Shown here: positions 11,106 to 20,921 of the stretch, piece by piece | Layout of the letters: every line of letters starts with the position of its first letter | Numbering within the stretch: position 1 is the stretch's first letter | Source: Neonectria sp. B-13 | Taxonomy: Eukaryota > Ascomycota > Sordariomycetes > Hypocreales > Nectriaceae | DNA: 64,000 bases | Assembly: GCA_002682825.1 (NCBI GenBank) | Contig: NOKP01000007.1 | Span: 1,054,001 to 1,118,000 of the forward strand | Reading direction: 5' to 3' | Notes under the pieces: model-generated | Database searches by the model: none | Seen by the model: the letters and a program-made list of their open reading frames with translations, nothing else | Told to the model about the DNA's origin: nothing | Program-made: the position numbers and the translations under genes

Positions 11106-12684
11106 TCATCGCAGTGCCTCATACGTCTTCGCTTCCTCTAGCAGAGCCTCTACTTTCTCAATCGTAGCCGTATCATAGACCTTCTTCAGTGACTTTTTGC
11201 CCTTGAAGACTTCCTTCTCGTGGCGCACGGCCTCTTCCTTGGTCATGCAGACGAGATCGCTAAGGCGCAGGGTTGAGCACTTCTGGATGTCCTTCCCCTC
11301 GCCCAGCACCGTCATGCTGCTGCCCTTGGGCCGACGCCACCGAACCAGGACGAGCTTGGTCGGGATACCCGTGATGGCACTGCGACCGTTGTACAGTTCC
11401 TCGACCAGGAAGGCCACGTCGCCGACCGTCAGGGGTACCTTGAGGCCGACCGTGTCGCCGCCGTCCGTCAGCCGCGCCAGTTTATCCTCGGAGCCCTGGA
11501 CGAAGGCCAGGATGCCGTCGTACATGCGGTCTCGGCCCTTGGCGGGCAGGTAGTCGACGGGGTAGCCCGCGATGTTGAGGATGACGTGGTTAGCAACGGT
11601 GAGGCCGAATATCGCGGGCATCGTGCCCAGGACGGGTAGGATGCGCACGCGGAAGTCGGGCATGGCGGCGAGATCTCCCACAGAACCCTTCTCGAACTCC
11701 TCGTCTGCCAGGGGTAGCAATTCGGCCTTGCCCTCGCCCGTCTTCTCGTTCGAGTATACCACCGGGATACCGCTAGTGATGCCCTTGAGCTTAAGTCGTC
11801 GGCGAGTCGCTCGCGACAAGCCGTCATCCGTGCTGGTGCCAATGTCCCCGACGATAATGCGTGTCGGATCGCTCTTGCAGCCGGCACCCATGGAGCTGAT
11901 CACAGGGAGGTCGTTATCGTAGCAATACTTCAAGAGACCGACTTTGGTCTCGATGTTGTCGATGGCGTCGATGATGAAGTCAGGGGCTCGGCCGTCCTCG
12001 TCTTCCCAGGGGCCCAGCAATCGTGGAGCCACATGGCCGTCGATCTTTTCTTGCTGTAAATCGAATTTGACCCAGGGGGCAATGGCAATCAGCCGTCGCT
12101 GAAGACACTGAACCTTGGAAATTCCCACGTCCGCCAGCGTGGCCACCGCATGGCGGTTCAATGAGCTCAGCGTGACCTGGTCGAAATCAATCAATCGCAG
12201 CTTGGACACGCCCGAACGAGCCAAGGACGCCGCAGTGTGAGATCCGACGCCGCCGCAGCCGACCACGATGACGAACGAGTTGCGCAACTTGTCAAGGCCC
12301 TCATCCGTCAAGAAGACGCGATTGCGCGCAAGCTGCTCTAGAATGAGCTCTTCGTCGAAGTCTCCTCGCTGGGCGCGGCGGGCTAGTTCCTGATTACGCG
12401 CATCCTCCTTGTCCAGGGGCGCTGAATCGGAGCCACCAAAGCTGTTTAACTACAGATTGTGTCAGTCAATGGCAAAAGTCGGATCACAGAGTTTGTAGCA
12501 AACGCACTCGCTGTAAGTCGGGATCGTCTCGTGGGATGGAGTTCTTCAGTTCAGAGACTCTCTCTTCTCTCTCAAGGGCTTGATAACCGAGAATGAGCGA
12601 GGCTGCGGTCGCTCCGGAGAGCACAGCTGTCGCAAACAGCGGGAATCGGGGGTTCGATATGGTGTCTGAGATGAATGAAGACAT
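11106..12684 (-). CDS. tRNA N6-threonylcarbamoyladenosine dehydratase, Tcd/TcdA-like (ThiF/E1 fold)
   Basis: There are two exons, 12684-12508 and 12449-11106, with an intron at 12507-12450 (GTGCGT donor, CTGAC branch, TGTAG acceptor). The product is 506 aa. Residues about 12-34 form a hydrophobic segment that fits the outer-mitochondrial-membrane anchor of the yeast Tcd proteins. The ThiF nucleotide-binding loop GCGGVGSHTAASLARSG is near residues 123-139, followed by LIDFDQVTLSSLNRH, typical of E1-like adenylating enzymes. The family converts t6A37 of ANN-decoding tRNAs to cyclic ct6A using ATP. The motif IDAIDNIETKVGLLKYC and the later SSMGAGCKSDPTRI match the Tcd subfamily rather than ubiquitin E1s. 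Length and start fit the family. It is divergent from the Mgr3-like gene across a 333-bp shared upstream region. Confidence 0.9.
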
Positions 12685-13017
12685 GTTTTCAGATCATAAT
12701 GAGACGAAAAATAAAAACCTCACTCATAGGCACGTAAACACACCGCTTCGCATGAATCTGATGACGATGGCTCCAGCTTCTCCAGAATTTGATATTTGGC
12801 GCGGTCTTAGTCAGCAGCCCGCACCTTCAACCACTGGAACATCTCGTAAAAGTCGTGACGCAGATTGGCAGAGCCGCAAACCATCCCACGTTAGATTCGG
12901 CAATGCGACGAGGTAGCTCGCCGCACGACATTTCCTGCGTCTGCGACTGAAGCAATTCAATTGCAACCTTCACCCTCGTCGGAATCGACTCGAGGACGAC
13001 TCTGTCCCGCCGGCGCC
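12685..13017. promoter_or_regulatory. Divergent promoter region between the t6A dehydratase and Mgr3-like genes
   Basis: The two start codons face away from each other, 333 bases apart. Both products are mitochondrial by family. No specific factor site could be named from sequence alone. Confidence 0.5.
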
Positions 13018-14673
13018 ATGCGCCCTCGCCTCGTCTGCCGTCGAGCCAAGCTCACCACTCCTCTGCAACAAGGCCTCCGATCACGAACTCCCTGCCTCCG
13101 ATCCTTCACCTACTACACGCAGTTGACCACCAATTCGAGGCCGGTCCTCCCGTTCCTCGCCATCCCCGTCACCAACCGCTCCGTGCGGTGCTTCACCACC
13201 GAGCGGAAGCAATGGCTCAAGCACGAGGCCAAGATGGCGGTGCGCTACACCATCTCCATCTGGGGCATCGTCGCCTGTATGGGCGTAATCTACTTTTTTG
13301 TGAATGAGGAGCGGCTGGAAAGGACATTCCCGACGCCCCATGAGTGGGGCTTCATTACGAGGAAGCTACTGAGGGACGCGAACAATGGCAGAGATCCCAA
13401 GAATGGTGAGGTCAATTGGGCTCAGGCAATGGAGCTGTCCCGCGGCTGCGTCCTGCGCCTCGAGGATCCCAAGGTCGACGGCCAGGGCGTGGCGAAGCTG
13501 TCTCACAGGGTCGATCCAGATGCCCAGATTCCCGGCGAATTCAACCCGTGCGACATCTCGGGCAAAAGCGAGGACTGGAGGCAAGGCTACTTCGAAGCCA
13601 TCATGTTGGCCGCCAAGGCCGCAGAACACGCCGACGGATGGGTTCGAGACCTCACACGCAATGTCATCTCGCCGCCGGAGTTCGTCATTGGACCGTCCAA
13701 CCCGCGACCCGTGCCCATCCCACCAGGTCAACCCCATGCGCCCCGCGAAGAGGACTGCGAAATCGCCTACCCTAGCGCCGACAGCTTCTACATGAAGATC
13801 CTGGCCACCAAGGGCTTTACTGCGCGTCAAAAGCTGGAGGCAGCGCTGGAATACGCTAGTTTCATGGAGTTCAAGCAGAGAGCAGAGGGTCCGGATGCTC
13901 TGTACAACCTGGCGCTGGCCGAGGCCACCCAGGGCCTGGACATGTCGAATCCGCCTTACAACCTCAAAACCTTTGTCCTCAATGAGAAGACCGGTCCACC
14001 TTCACTGAATCTTCTCGACGCCATCACCGCAATTGCAACCCACAAAGCGCGCAACGGCGATATCACTGGCGCCCTCCCCATCTACCTCTCGCTCCTCAAG
14101 GCCCGCCGCTCCCTCCCCGACGACCCCCCTGCCGGCTCCCGCACACCAGCCCCCAGCGAATCCCTCTGGAGCCAGCTCACCTCCATCATCTCCCAGCCCG
14201 ACTACCCGTCTCCGCCCCCCGACGGCACCCAACCCCCCTGGCGCAGCCCCCAGGAGCGCTGCCAGGAAGCTTCCCTAAGGCTGTGGATAGGCGAAATTTT
14301 GTTCGCCGCCTCGTCCCGCGACGACGGCTTGTCCTGGACGCGTGACAGTGTCGATGTAGCTGAGGAGCAGCTCCGTGCCCTCGGCCCGGCGACTGACGAC
14401 AAGGCCGCCAAACAGACGTGCCGCGAGTGCCTCGCCGCAGGCCTCGACAACTGGGGCAAGATGGTCGTCAAGCTCGCCAAGGATGAGGACAAGCGCCGCG
14501 AAAAGGCCGCCAACCGCTCCAGCGTCTTCTCCTTCTGGAGCGGTGCTCAGCCTGCAGAGGGCCGCTGGGTAGCTGAGGATGTGGTTGTCAAGGAGCGTGT
14601 GCGGAGGACGAAAGAGCTAGTGGAGGATGTGCCGAAGGAGGATCTCAGTTTGGCAGCTCTTTTCAAGGCGTAA
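13018..14673 (+). CDS. Mgr3-like TPR protein of mitochondrial inner membrane (i-AAA protease adaptor family)
   Basis: This is a single exon of 551 aa. The ATG at 13018 is chosen as the first in-frame ATG; the open frame extends a little upstream but without one. The N-terminus is rich in Arg, Ser and Thr with few acids (RPRLVCRRAKLTTPLQQGLR), a typical mitochondrial presequence. A membrane helix lies at about residues 73-95 (VRYTISIWGIVACMGVIYFF). It is followed by TFPTPHEWGFITRKLL and a conserved fungal block with GYFEAIMLAAKAAEHADGWV and VIGPSNPRPVPIPPG. Helical repeats resembling TPRs occupy the middle. Yeast Mgr3 with Mgr1 feeds substrates to the Yme1 i-AAA protease. In fungal databases this family is often labelled, wrongly, MFS maltose permease; a single membrane segment rules that out. 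It converges with the Arb2-domain gene, with 169 bases between stops. Confidence 0.78.
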   Translation: MRPRLVCRRAKLTTPLQQGLRSRTPCLRSFTYYTQLTTNSRPVLPFLAIPVTNRSVRCFTTERKQWLKHEAKMAVRYTISIWGIVACMGVIYFFVNEERLERTFPTPHEWGFITRKLLRDANNGRDPKNGEVNWAQAMELSRGCVLRLEDPKVDGQGVAKLSHRVDPDAQIPGEFNPCDISGKSEDWRQGYFEAIMLAAKAAEHADGWVRDLTRNVISPPEFVIGPSNPRPVPIPPGQPHAPREEDCEIAYPSADSFYMKILATKGFTARQKLEAALEYASFMEFKQRAEGPDALYNLALAEATQGLDMSNPPYNLKTFVLNEKTGPPSLNLLDAITAIATHKARNGDITGALPIYLSLLKARRSLPDDPPAGSRTPAPSESLWSQLTSIISQPDYPSPPPDGTQPPWRSPQERCQEASLRLWIGEILFAASSRDDGLSWTRDSVDVAEEQLRALGPATDDKAAKQTCRECLAAGLDNWGKMVVKLAKDEDKRREKAANRSSVFSFWSGAQPAEGRWVAEDVVVKERVRRTKELVEDVPKEDLSLAALFKA

Positions 14674-14842
14674 AATGGACACCCTAATGTATCATATGTG
14701 GGCGGTTTTGGAGATATCGTCGGTCAAGATTGTTCTTGTATCGGATTTTGGCTACCCACCAAATTGTATGAGCGGCTGTGTAATCTACATCTAATGAATG
14801 AGATTCGCCTTTCACTGCATCTATCCCACCAGTACCCTGTTT

Positions 14843-16354
14843 CTATCCCCAGGTGCTACCCTTATCGTCTCGCTCTTTGCCGCCTCGAAGAGCATCCTCT
14901 TTGACAGGCTCGTCCTCCGACGAGTCTGAATCCCAGTCTGGCGCCTCCCCTGTCTGCTCAAACCGTCTCCACCGTTTCGCCTGCTTCAGCTCCTTTTTCA
15001 TGATCTCCGGGTCAACACTAATGATCGAGGGTCTTTCCTCGTCTGGCAGTTTCTCCCAGTCGGCATCAGTGAATTCGGTCTTGGGGCGCTCGATGATGCT
15101 GATAGGTGGGTTCACAAAGTCCGGGGTCATGGCAACATCCTGCAGGTAGCCAAGGGCAGACTCCAGTGTGCGGAGAGCAATGAGCTCGACGTGGTGTGGC
15201 TCCGAAGAGGAGTAGCAGGGGCAGCCGAGGGGCTCGATGGAGAGGGATGCGTTGCCGCTGGGAGGGGCAAGAGGCGTGTCGAGAGGTTCTTCAGAGATGA
15301 GGTAGCCGCGGGTACGCTGGAGGATGCTAGTATTAGATAGGGACTTGCACTTCTTCAAACATGTAAAGTAACGTACCTGAGCTAGGAACTTCTCGAGCCC
15401 CGTGTTGGTGAGTTTACCTGTTTCGAAAACGGTACCAAGCAACAGCATAGCGTTGAGCCTGTTACCCCAAACATGCCAGTGTTTCTGGTCTTCAAAGAAA
15501 TTCTCGACAACCTCACAGCTTTCTCCTATGGCAACTACATCGATCTTGGCCATGCTGGGAGGGATATTATCGAGAACATCCGCAAAGACGGTCGCCATGT
15601 GTCGAAGCGGAGTCTCACTACCAGGGATATCATTCAAAGAAGGGATATGCCGCATTCCCGAGTGCACCAAGCTCGGGAGCGGCGTATCGGCGCTCGCTGT
15701 CATAGTAAGGGCACGCTGGCCTTCAGGCCACCAATACCTCTGGCCTATATTGGCAAGAACGATGCCTGGCGGGGATTTGTCGTTGGGGGAGGCGGCCTGC
15801 TGGCGGAGAGCGCGGACAACGGAGACCATGCTTCCGTTTATGAGTCCGCCAGGCCCGTTGGCGACGCGACCGGCGAGGATGCCGAGATCTTGAGTTGGTT
15901 CACCGAAGATGACGACGACACGGGAGCACGAGGCAAGGTTCGACGATGTAAAGATAGGGGTGTGGTTCTGGAAGGGAGATGCTTCGAGGGGGAGAGGAAT
16001 CATCTTGAGACCTTCCTTCTGAAGACGGTCGTGGATGATCATCTCCATAGCCCCTGCAAGTCGCTGAATCAGTACTCGAACCTCGCCACACAATCTACCA
16101 GGACCGTTACCATTAAACGCGAAGCGCTGGCGCTCGTTGACGCGCATGTTGCGACTGGTGAAGAACTTGAAGTAGTAGTCCGGGTTCTCAATTGAGCGGA
16201 TCTCATCATCTTCGTTGACAAAGTACCTGCCGCCTCGTCAGCTTAGTAGGTACAACTTAGCCACCGAAATGAGCAGGAGAACGAACCCGAGGCCAGCCAG
16301 ATCCGTGGGGAACGAGACGTCCTTGGGAAGGCCGGACCAGCTGCGGCGGAACAT
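14843..16354 (-). CDS. Arb2-domain protein
   Basis: There are three exons: 16354-16287, 16226-15377 and 15316-14843. Introns are 60 nt each, with donors GTTCGT and GTACGT and acceptors GGCAG and CTCCAG. The product is 463 aa. It starts MFRRSWSGLPKDVSFP and continues LGYFVNEDDEIRSIENPDYY, a block I recognise from fungal Arb2-domain proteins. An alpha/beta-hydrolase-like core follows, with VVVIFGEPTQDLGILAG and VVAIGESCEVVENFF near residue 255. The C-terminus is charged, with an acidic SDSSEDEP segment. In fission yeast, Arb2 is a partner in the Argonaute siRNA chaperone complex ARC, and related domains occur in Hda1-type deacetylases. Whether this protein acts in RNA silencing here is inference. 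The second intron is 60 nt with no in-frame stop, so its retention would insert 20 residues. Confidence 0.82.
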
Positions 16355-17093
16355 GGTGTTGTAACCGTCGGATGGATCCTAAGAAGAGATGAGGAAATAT
16401 TGGATGCGTGTGTTATTTGGATTTCATTGAAGGAAGAAAGAGGTCAGTGTGCTGGTGTTCTTGCAAGGAGAAATAGTCAGGAGGCAGCGGGGAGTGACAC
16501 AGGTGCGTGCAGCCGGCCGGCCTTTCAGCCCGAGATGTTTTCCTCGTTTTGCATCTACTGCATTCTTTGAAACTACACTGTGCAAACCAGGCCAATTAAA
16601 TGGCATTAAAGCCTTAACTGGTTGCCAAAGCAAACAAACAAAATTATGTTTGCCATATTCGCATAGGTAACACTTTAAACAAACAAGCCGAACTCTTTAC
16701 ATCTGCGGGAGGGTGCATGCTCATGCTTCTGCCGAATGCAATGGCTACAGTAGCAAACATGTGCATAATATTGTCTTCATTCACGTACATCATAATAGAG
16801 GAGATGAGATCTTTAGCCATCGCTGGTCCTGAATGCCATGCAAGATGTGGAGACCGATATCCAACGCCCATCCAAGATGCAACCCAGAAGAAACAAAATT
16901 CTCAACCCAAACGCCGTGCCAAACACACGTACAAAAACCTTCAAACCCTAAATACTGCTCACTGGTTTGAGCTAGGGGTGTATCGGCTGCGAAATGCTTG
17001 GCTGATGCTGAACCTGCTCGATGCTCCGCGATTCATGTGGCTTGCAAGAGCCTCTTCCAACGCTGATTGTGTGACAGATGCGTCTGATGTAAG
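16355..17093. other. Intergenic, upstream of the Arb2-domain gene and downstream of ATG29
   Basis: No coding frame with family similarity or splice support was seen. It presumably holds the Arb2-gene promoter and the ATG29 3' UTR. Confidence 0.4.
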
Positions 17094-18432
17094 TCAGTAA
17101 GGTACCCAAGAAACTGGAGGGCACACGACGTCCATACCATCGAGGTCACTAAAGCTGCTGCCCATGCTGGGCGTTCCGTCGCTGCCTTCGCGAGAATAGC
17201 CCCTGCTCTTGCTGCCTGGACTCTGAGCAGCGAGCTCGGCCCTGCGCGGAGACAAAGGACCTGGCTGGCGTTGCTCGCGCGACTTGCCTGGTCTCTGAAC
17301 CATCGCCGCAGAGCTAGCTGAAGAGTCAGATGTCTGGGATTTGTGTATGGCGCCCTTGCCTAAGCTCTTGGGTAGCTTCTTGGACGAGTTGCGGCCGTCT
17401 CCCTTAAGTGTTGACCCTAGGTCACCCGCCGACGGCTGATCTGAAGCCTTGTATGGTTGAAAGGCGGGCTCGGATTCGTCGTCTTCGTCATCTTCGTAGG
17501 GTGGCGCTGCGTCATTCTGCTGGAAGCGGGGAGGGCGACGGATGATGCGGGACTGGGCGGGACTCGATTCATCGTCCGAAGTTGCCGTGGAGCTATCTTC
17601 GGCTGGGCCTGGCGAGGGGCTTCGTTCTCGTGCCGGCGAGGGTGCTTGTTGAGGTTCTCTTTCAGGGGACTTGGCCATATTCGATGTGATCGGTAGCGAT
17701 GAGAGTCGTCGGCGCTGGTCTCCAGTGCGGTTTGACAAGACCGTGCCCGGCCGGGGTGATGCTGACCCTCCCATCATATCCCGGAGCACTGTAGTATTAG
17801 TCGAATTAATACGCGAGACGATCGGTCTCATTGACGAATTAAGCGGCGTCCCACTACCACTTCCGTGGTCGTTGCGCGGCATGGGTGAGTCTCTTCGCAC
17901 GGATAGGGCCGATGGTGCTCGCTGGTGGCCTAGTCCAGCCGAATCGGATCCTGGGATCGGGGACGGCGCGGCAGAGCCTCGAGCAGCGGCAGTGGCTTTC
18001 CGGACTTGGGCGCGGACTTGGGAGGCATGTCGTTCGGTTAGAAAGGCGACCTGTTGTAGAAGGAAATCGACGGTGACTTCGAAGCGATCGGCACTGGTCC
18101 AGGGTTAGCATCATCTTGGGAAGCCGGGGAAAGACGATTGACACATACACCTCGTTCCCTGCAGTTGTTAGCGATAGGCAAGGTATTCAGCAACAAGTCA
18201 TCAAACGCACAATCAATTTCCCTCTTAGCTGCTCCTGAAAGAATCTTCCACAGCGCCTCGTCTTTGTTCGAGTCCCAGTTGACCTGGCGTAGTGCATTAG
18301 CCCCTCGATCGCGATTTCCGGCGGGCGCATGACGATGCATCATGGTTCGGTTGAGCTTACCGGCGGCGGATCGACAAAGCCGCCACGGGGCATGGGCACC
18401 CTGATGAAGACGGTATAAGTAGGGTCGGCCAT
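17094..18432 (-). CDS. ATG29: Autophagy-related protein 29
   Basis: There are four exons: 18432-18361, 18283-18211, 18158-18149 and 18093-17094, giving 384 aa. The N-terminus MADPTYTVFIRVPMPRGGFV, then VDPPPVNWDSNKDEALWKI, IDWNEVADRFEVTVDFLLQQ and VAFLTERHASQVRAQ match the conserved Atg29 helical domain. The yeast protein shows FLDPP, a conserved W and IDWQNLSKIFETPEFFL at equivalent places. Exon 3 is only 10 nt. It is needed to restore W, N, E and V between exons 2 and 4, and it has a good acceptor (ACTGCAG) and donor (GTATGT). The remainder is low-complexity, rich in Ser, Pro and Arg, with an acidic EDDEDDESEP patch, as expected for the regulatory tail. Atg29 forms the Atg17-Atg31-Atg29 scaffold that starts the phagophore. 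Its activity is controlled by phosphorylation in yeast, and the Ser-rich tail is compatible with that. Confidence 0.92.
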
Positions 18433-18935
18433 GGTTTGATCGCGGCCGGTGCGGCGGACGAGATGACAAGGCGGTTGGAGAAGGTGAGAAGAGGAAGTGG
18501 AAGTGGAAGTGCAAGAGGAAGAAAGATGAGGACGTGGGACGGTGACGAAGGTGCTCGCTCTGTACCTTGCAGGCTGCGTGAGCTACCAGGTTGCCAGGGT
18601 CCGGGGTTGGCTTATCGATAAGCTGCCGTCCATAGCGGACGCATTGGCCAGCTAGGAGCCTAGGACGTGCCGGCCCCACCCGGGATCGAGAGGTAAAATG
18701 CCTTGGTTCTCATTCATCAAGCAGCCAACGAGCGAAGCAGCCTCTTTCTCTTTTATTAGCCGTCTTCCTGATGCATCCCGTTGATTTTCTATCCTGGTTG
18801 AGCCCGAAATAATAAGTATCCCCAATATCAGGTTCATCCAATCGCTGTGCTAGGAACTGCATCAAGTTTCACGATTTGCAGGGGATCCTCCATGGCCTGC
18901 CCATCTTCATTTCCTCCGCTCCGGGAGAGATGTTC

Positions 18936-19475
18936 TCACTCCTCCGTGCTCGTTTCACATCCGCTTGACAAGTCGTCTGCTCCCGCCTTGCTCAACTGCT
19001 CTCTCTCCATGGCCTTTTCCCACAGCCCTTCCAAGCCATAACACTTAATCATGACACGCTTCTCTTCCTCGAACCGGTTGAGGGCAGCCTCGTACCCAGC
19101 GTCTCCCGACTGCAAGCGGCAAGCTTCAAGTTCCTGCGTCTTCTCCCTATTCCAGAGTCGTAACCTTTCAACGCGGTCCTTGGTGCGCAAGCGTTTTGCT
19201 TTGTAGTGGAATTGTGCGTCGCGGGCCTTGAGGTATCTCCGGCTGAAGTTGACTTTCTTTGCCAACCTTTTGACATCCCGGAACACCACATCGTGGCATC
19301 CCTCCAAGCCGTTCGTATCTCCCGGTGGTGGAGATCCGACTGAGCGAACCAGCTGGAGAAGAGTTTCGAGCTCAGTCACGGCCACGCCGTATGCTAGGCT
19401 GACTTGGCTTTCGGTTTCCGCCATTGTTGTCCAGTTTTCGCCGGACTGCGGGATCGAGGGGTCATATCGAGACAT
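18936..19475 (-). CDS. Small charged helical protein, unknown function
   Basis: A single open frame begins at MSRYDPSIPQSGENWTTMAE (ATG 19475), giving 179 aa. An earlier in-frame ATG at 19568 would add 31 unconvincing residues. Residues about 25-60 are amphipathic (SLAYGVAVTELETLLQLV). Residues about 70-165 are strongly charged and predicted helical, with VKRLAKKVNFSRRYLKARDA and RVERLRLWNREKTQELEACR. I do not recognise the family, and no signal peptide or membrane segment is present. It lies upstream of ATG29 on the same strand, separated by 503 bases. Amino-acid composition looks like real coding sequence, but an undetected intron near the 5' end is possible. Confidence 0.55.
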   Translation of the reverse strand: MSRYDPSIPQSGENWTTMAETESQVSLAYGVAVTELETLLQLVRSVGSPPPGDTNGLEGCHDVVFRDVKRLAKKVNFSRRYLKARDAQFHYKAKRLRTKDRVERLRLWNREKTQELEACRLQSGDAGYEAALNRFEEEKRVMIKCYGLEGLWEKAMEREQLSKAGADDLSSGCETSTEE

Positions 19476-20921
19476 TTCGTAGGTTGTATTTACCACTCTG
19501 ACTGATGTCGCAGGTTTTTGGAGATTAAATGGGCATGGAGACACCAAGCAGAGTTGAAGAAGTATCATAGAACTCCATTACACAAGCTCTTTTATTTAAC
19601 CCTAGCCCTATGATATCGGGTTCAGTTCGTCTTAATCTCGTTACCGGTTGCTTGGATGGATGATGAGCCAATGCTTGTCTGTCATACAAGTGTGCTCGTA
19701 TTCCTTTTCTTGTGTTCCCAATCCCCCTGGTTTGTTGAAGCATTCTTTCGATTATGTAGCTGATACAAAAATTCAGGCGAAGACTTATTGTGTGGTCTGG
19801 CTGTACGTGGCAACCCATGTTCACCGAGAGCCAGGGCAGGGGTCAGTCCAGGCCGGTGGCGGTGAGAGCCAGCTGAAGCAATGACGAGAGAGTTGTAGTG
19901 GCGCGTTGATTGTGCATAAGTGGAGCATATGACAAGTCTGATATTACGTCGGCAGACGAAAGTGGCCTTGAAATCATGTTTCACAGCAGCCATTCTCGTG
20001 ATTATTGGCTTGTTCTTATGCTAGTCACGGCCTGTTGGGTGGGCTGGGAGCTGGTGTTTGATGGCAGCGAAACGTAAAACCCCTGAAGCAATCGACCGTA
20101 GTTCCGGGACTAGGGTATCATGGAAAGGAGAGGGCGCACGCTGTATTATGGGCTATTTGTTGTAATTTGTACTTTTGAAGAAATGTAGAGTAATACTAGT
20201 AAACAAAGCGCAAATACTGGGCAGTATCTAAGTCGGATGCCCGCACACGCCCTTATCCTTGACATAAACTACCTAGTTTAGGACAGAACCAGTGTTGATG
20301 CATGGTTCTTATCACTATTTCAGTGAAAATAACAGAAGGGGGTTGTGAGAATAGCAATGCTCCTGTACGGGCAGTATCTAAGTTGAGGGCAACCGGTGGA
20401 GCGGCTGCTGTATGTTTTGGTTATGATAACCCCGCGCCTGCGAGCCGCTGCGACCAACGACCCCGCTATCGCCTCACTCACCTCTACCTAAGGCTCTACT
20501 ATAAATAAAGTCGGGTCCGGACCAACACCGTAGAATCCAATCTGTTTGCCTTCAACACCAGACCAGACCGCCGCTGCGTCCTATAGCTGTTTCTCTGCCA
20601 CTATCTTGGTCTCTACAGTGCGGGTTTGTCGTTATCAGCTATACCTGCACCTCTTTCACCACTGCGATTTTGTCAACTTTTTGCTCGCTGGCACGCCCTG
20701 CGCTGCCGCTGTCGTAGATTGTGTCATTCTACCTACTTAACTTACTTAGTGACCCGCTGCCGTCTGCAGCTCGGGCTCCAACTAAACCTTCACCGCGCGC
20801 CAGGCCGCCTGGTTCATAAATCTCCCCGCCTCGCCTGCGCTTGCACTTGCACTCATCGCTTGCACTTGACAGTGGACGATCCACGCCCTTGACCAGTCAC
20901 CACTCCTCCCAACTTCGCATC
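19476..20921. other. Intergenic region with promoter of the SPATA20-like gene
   Basis: No recognisable gene was found. The last ~400 bases before 20922 are pyrimidine-rich, as in leaders of expressed fungal genes. Confidence 0.4.

Noticed and set aside
12961..13017. Upstream extension of the Mgr3-like frame
   Set aside because: The extension has no ATG; the first ATG at 13018 gives a good presequence.
13018..14673. Label MFS maltose permease for the Mgr3-like protein
   Set aside because: Only one membrane helix is present; sugar transporters have twelve. The name is a propagated database error as I recall it.
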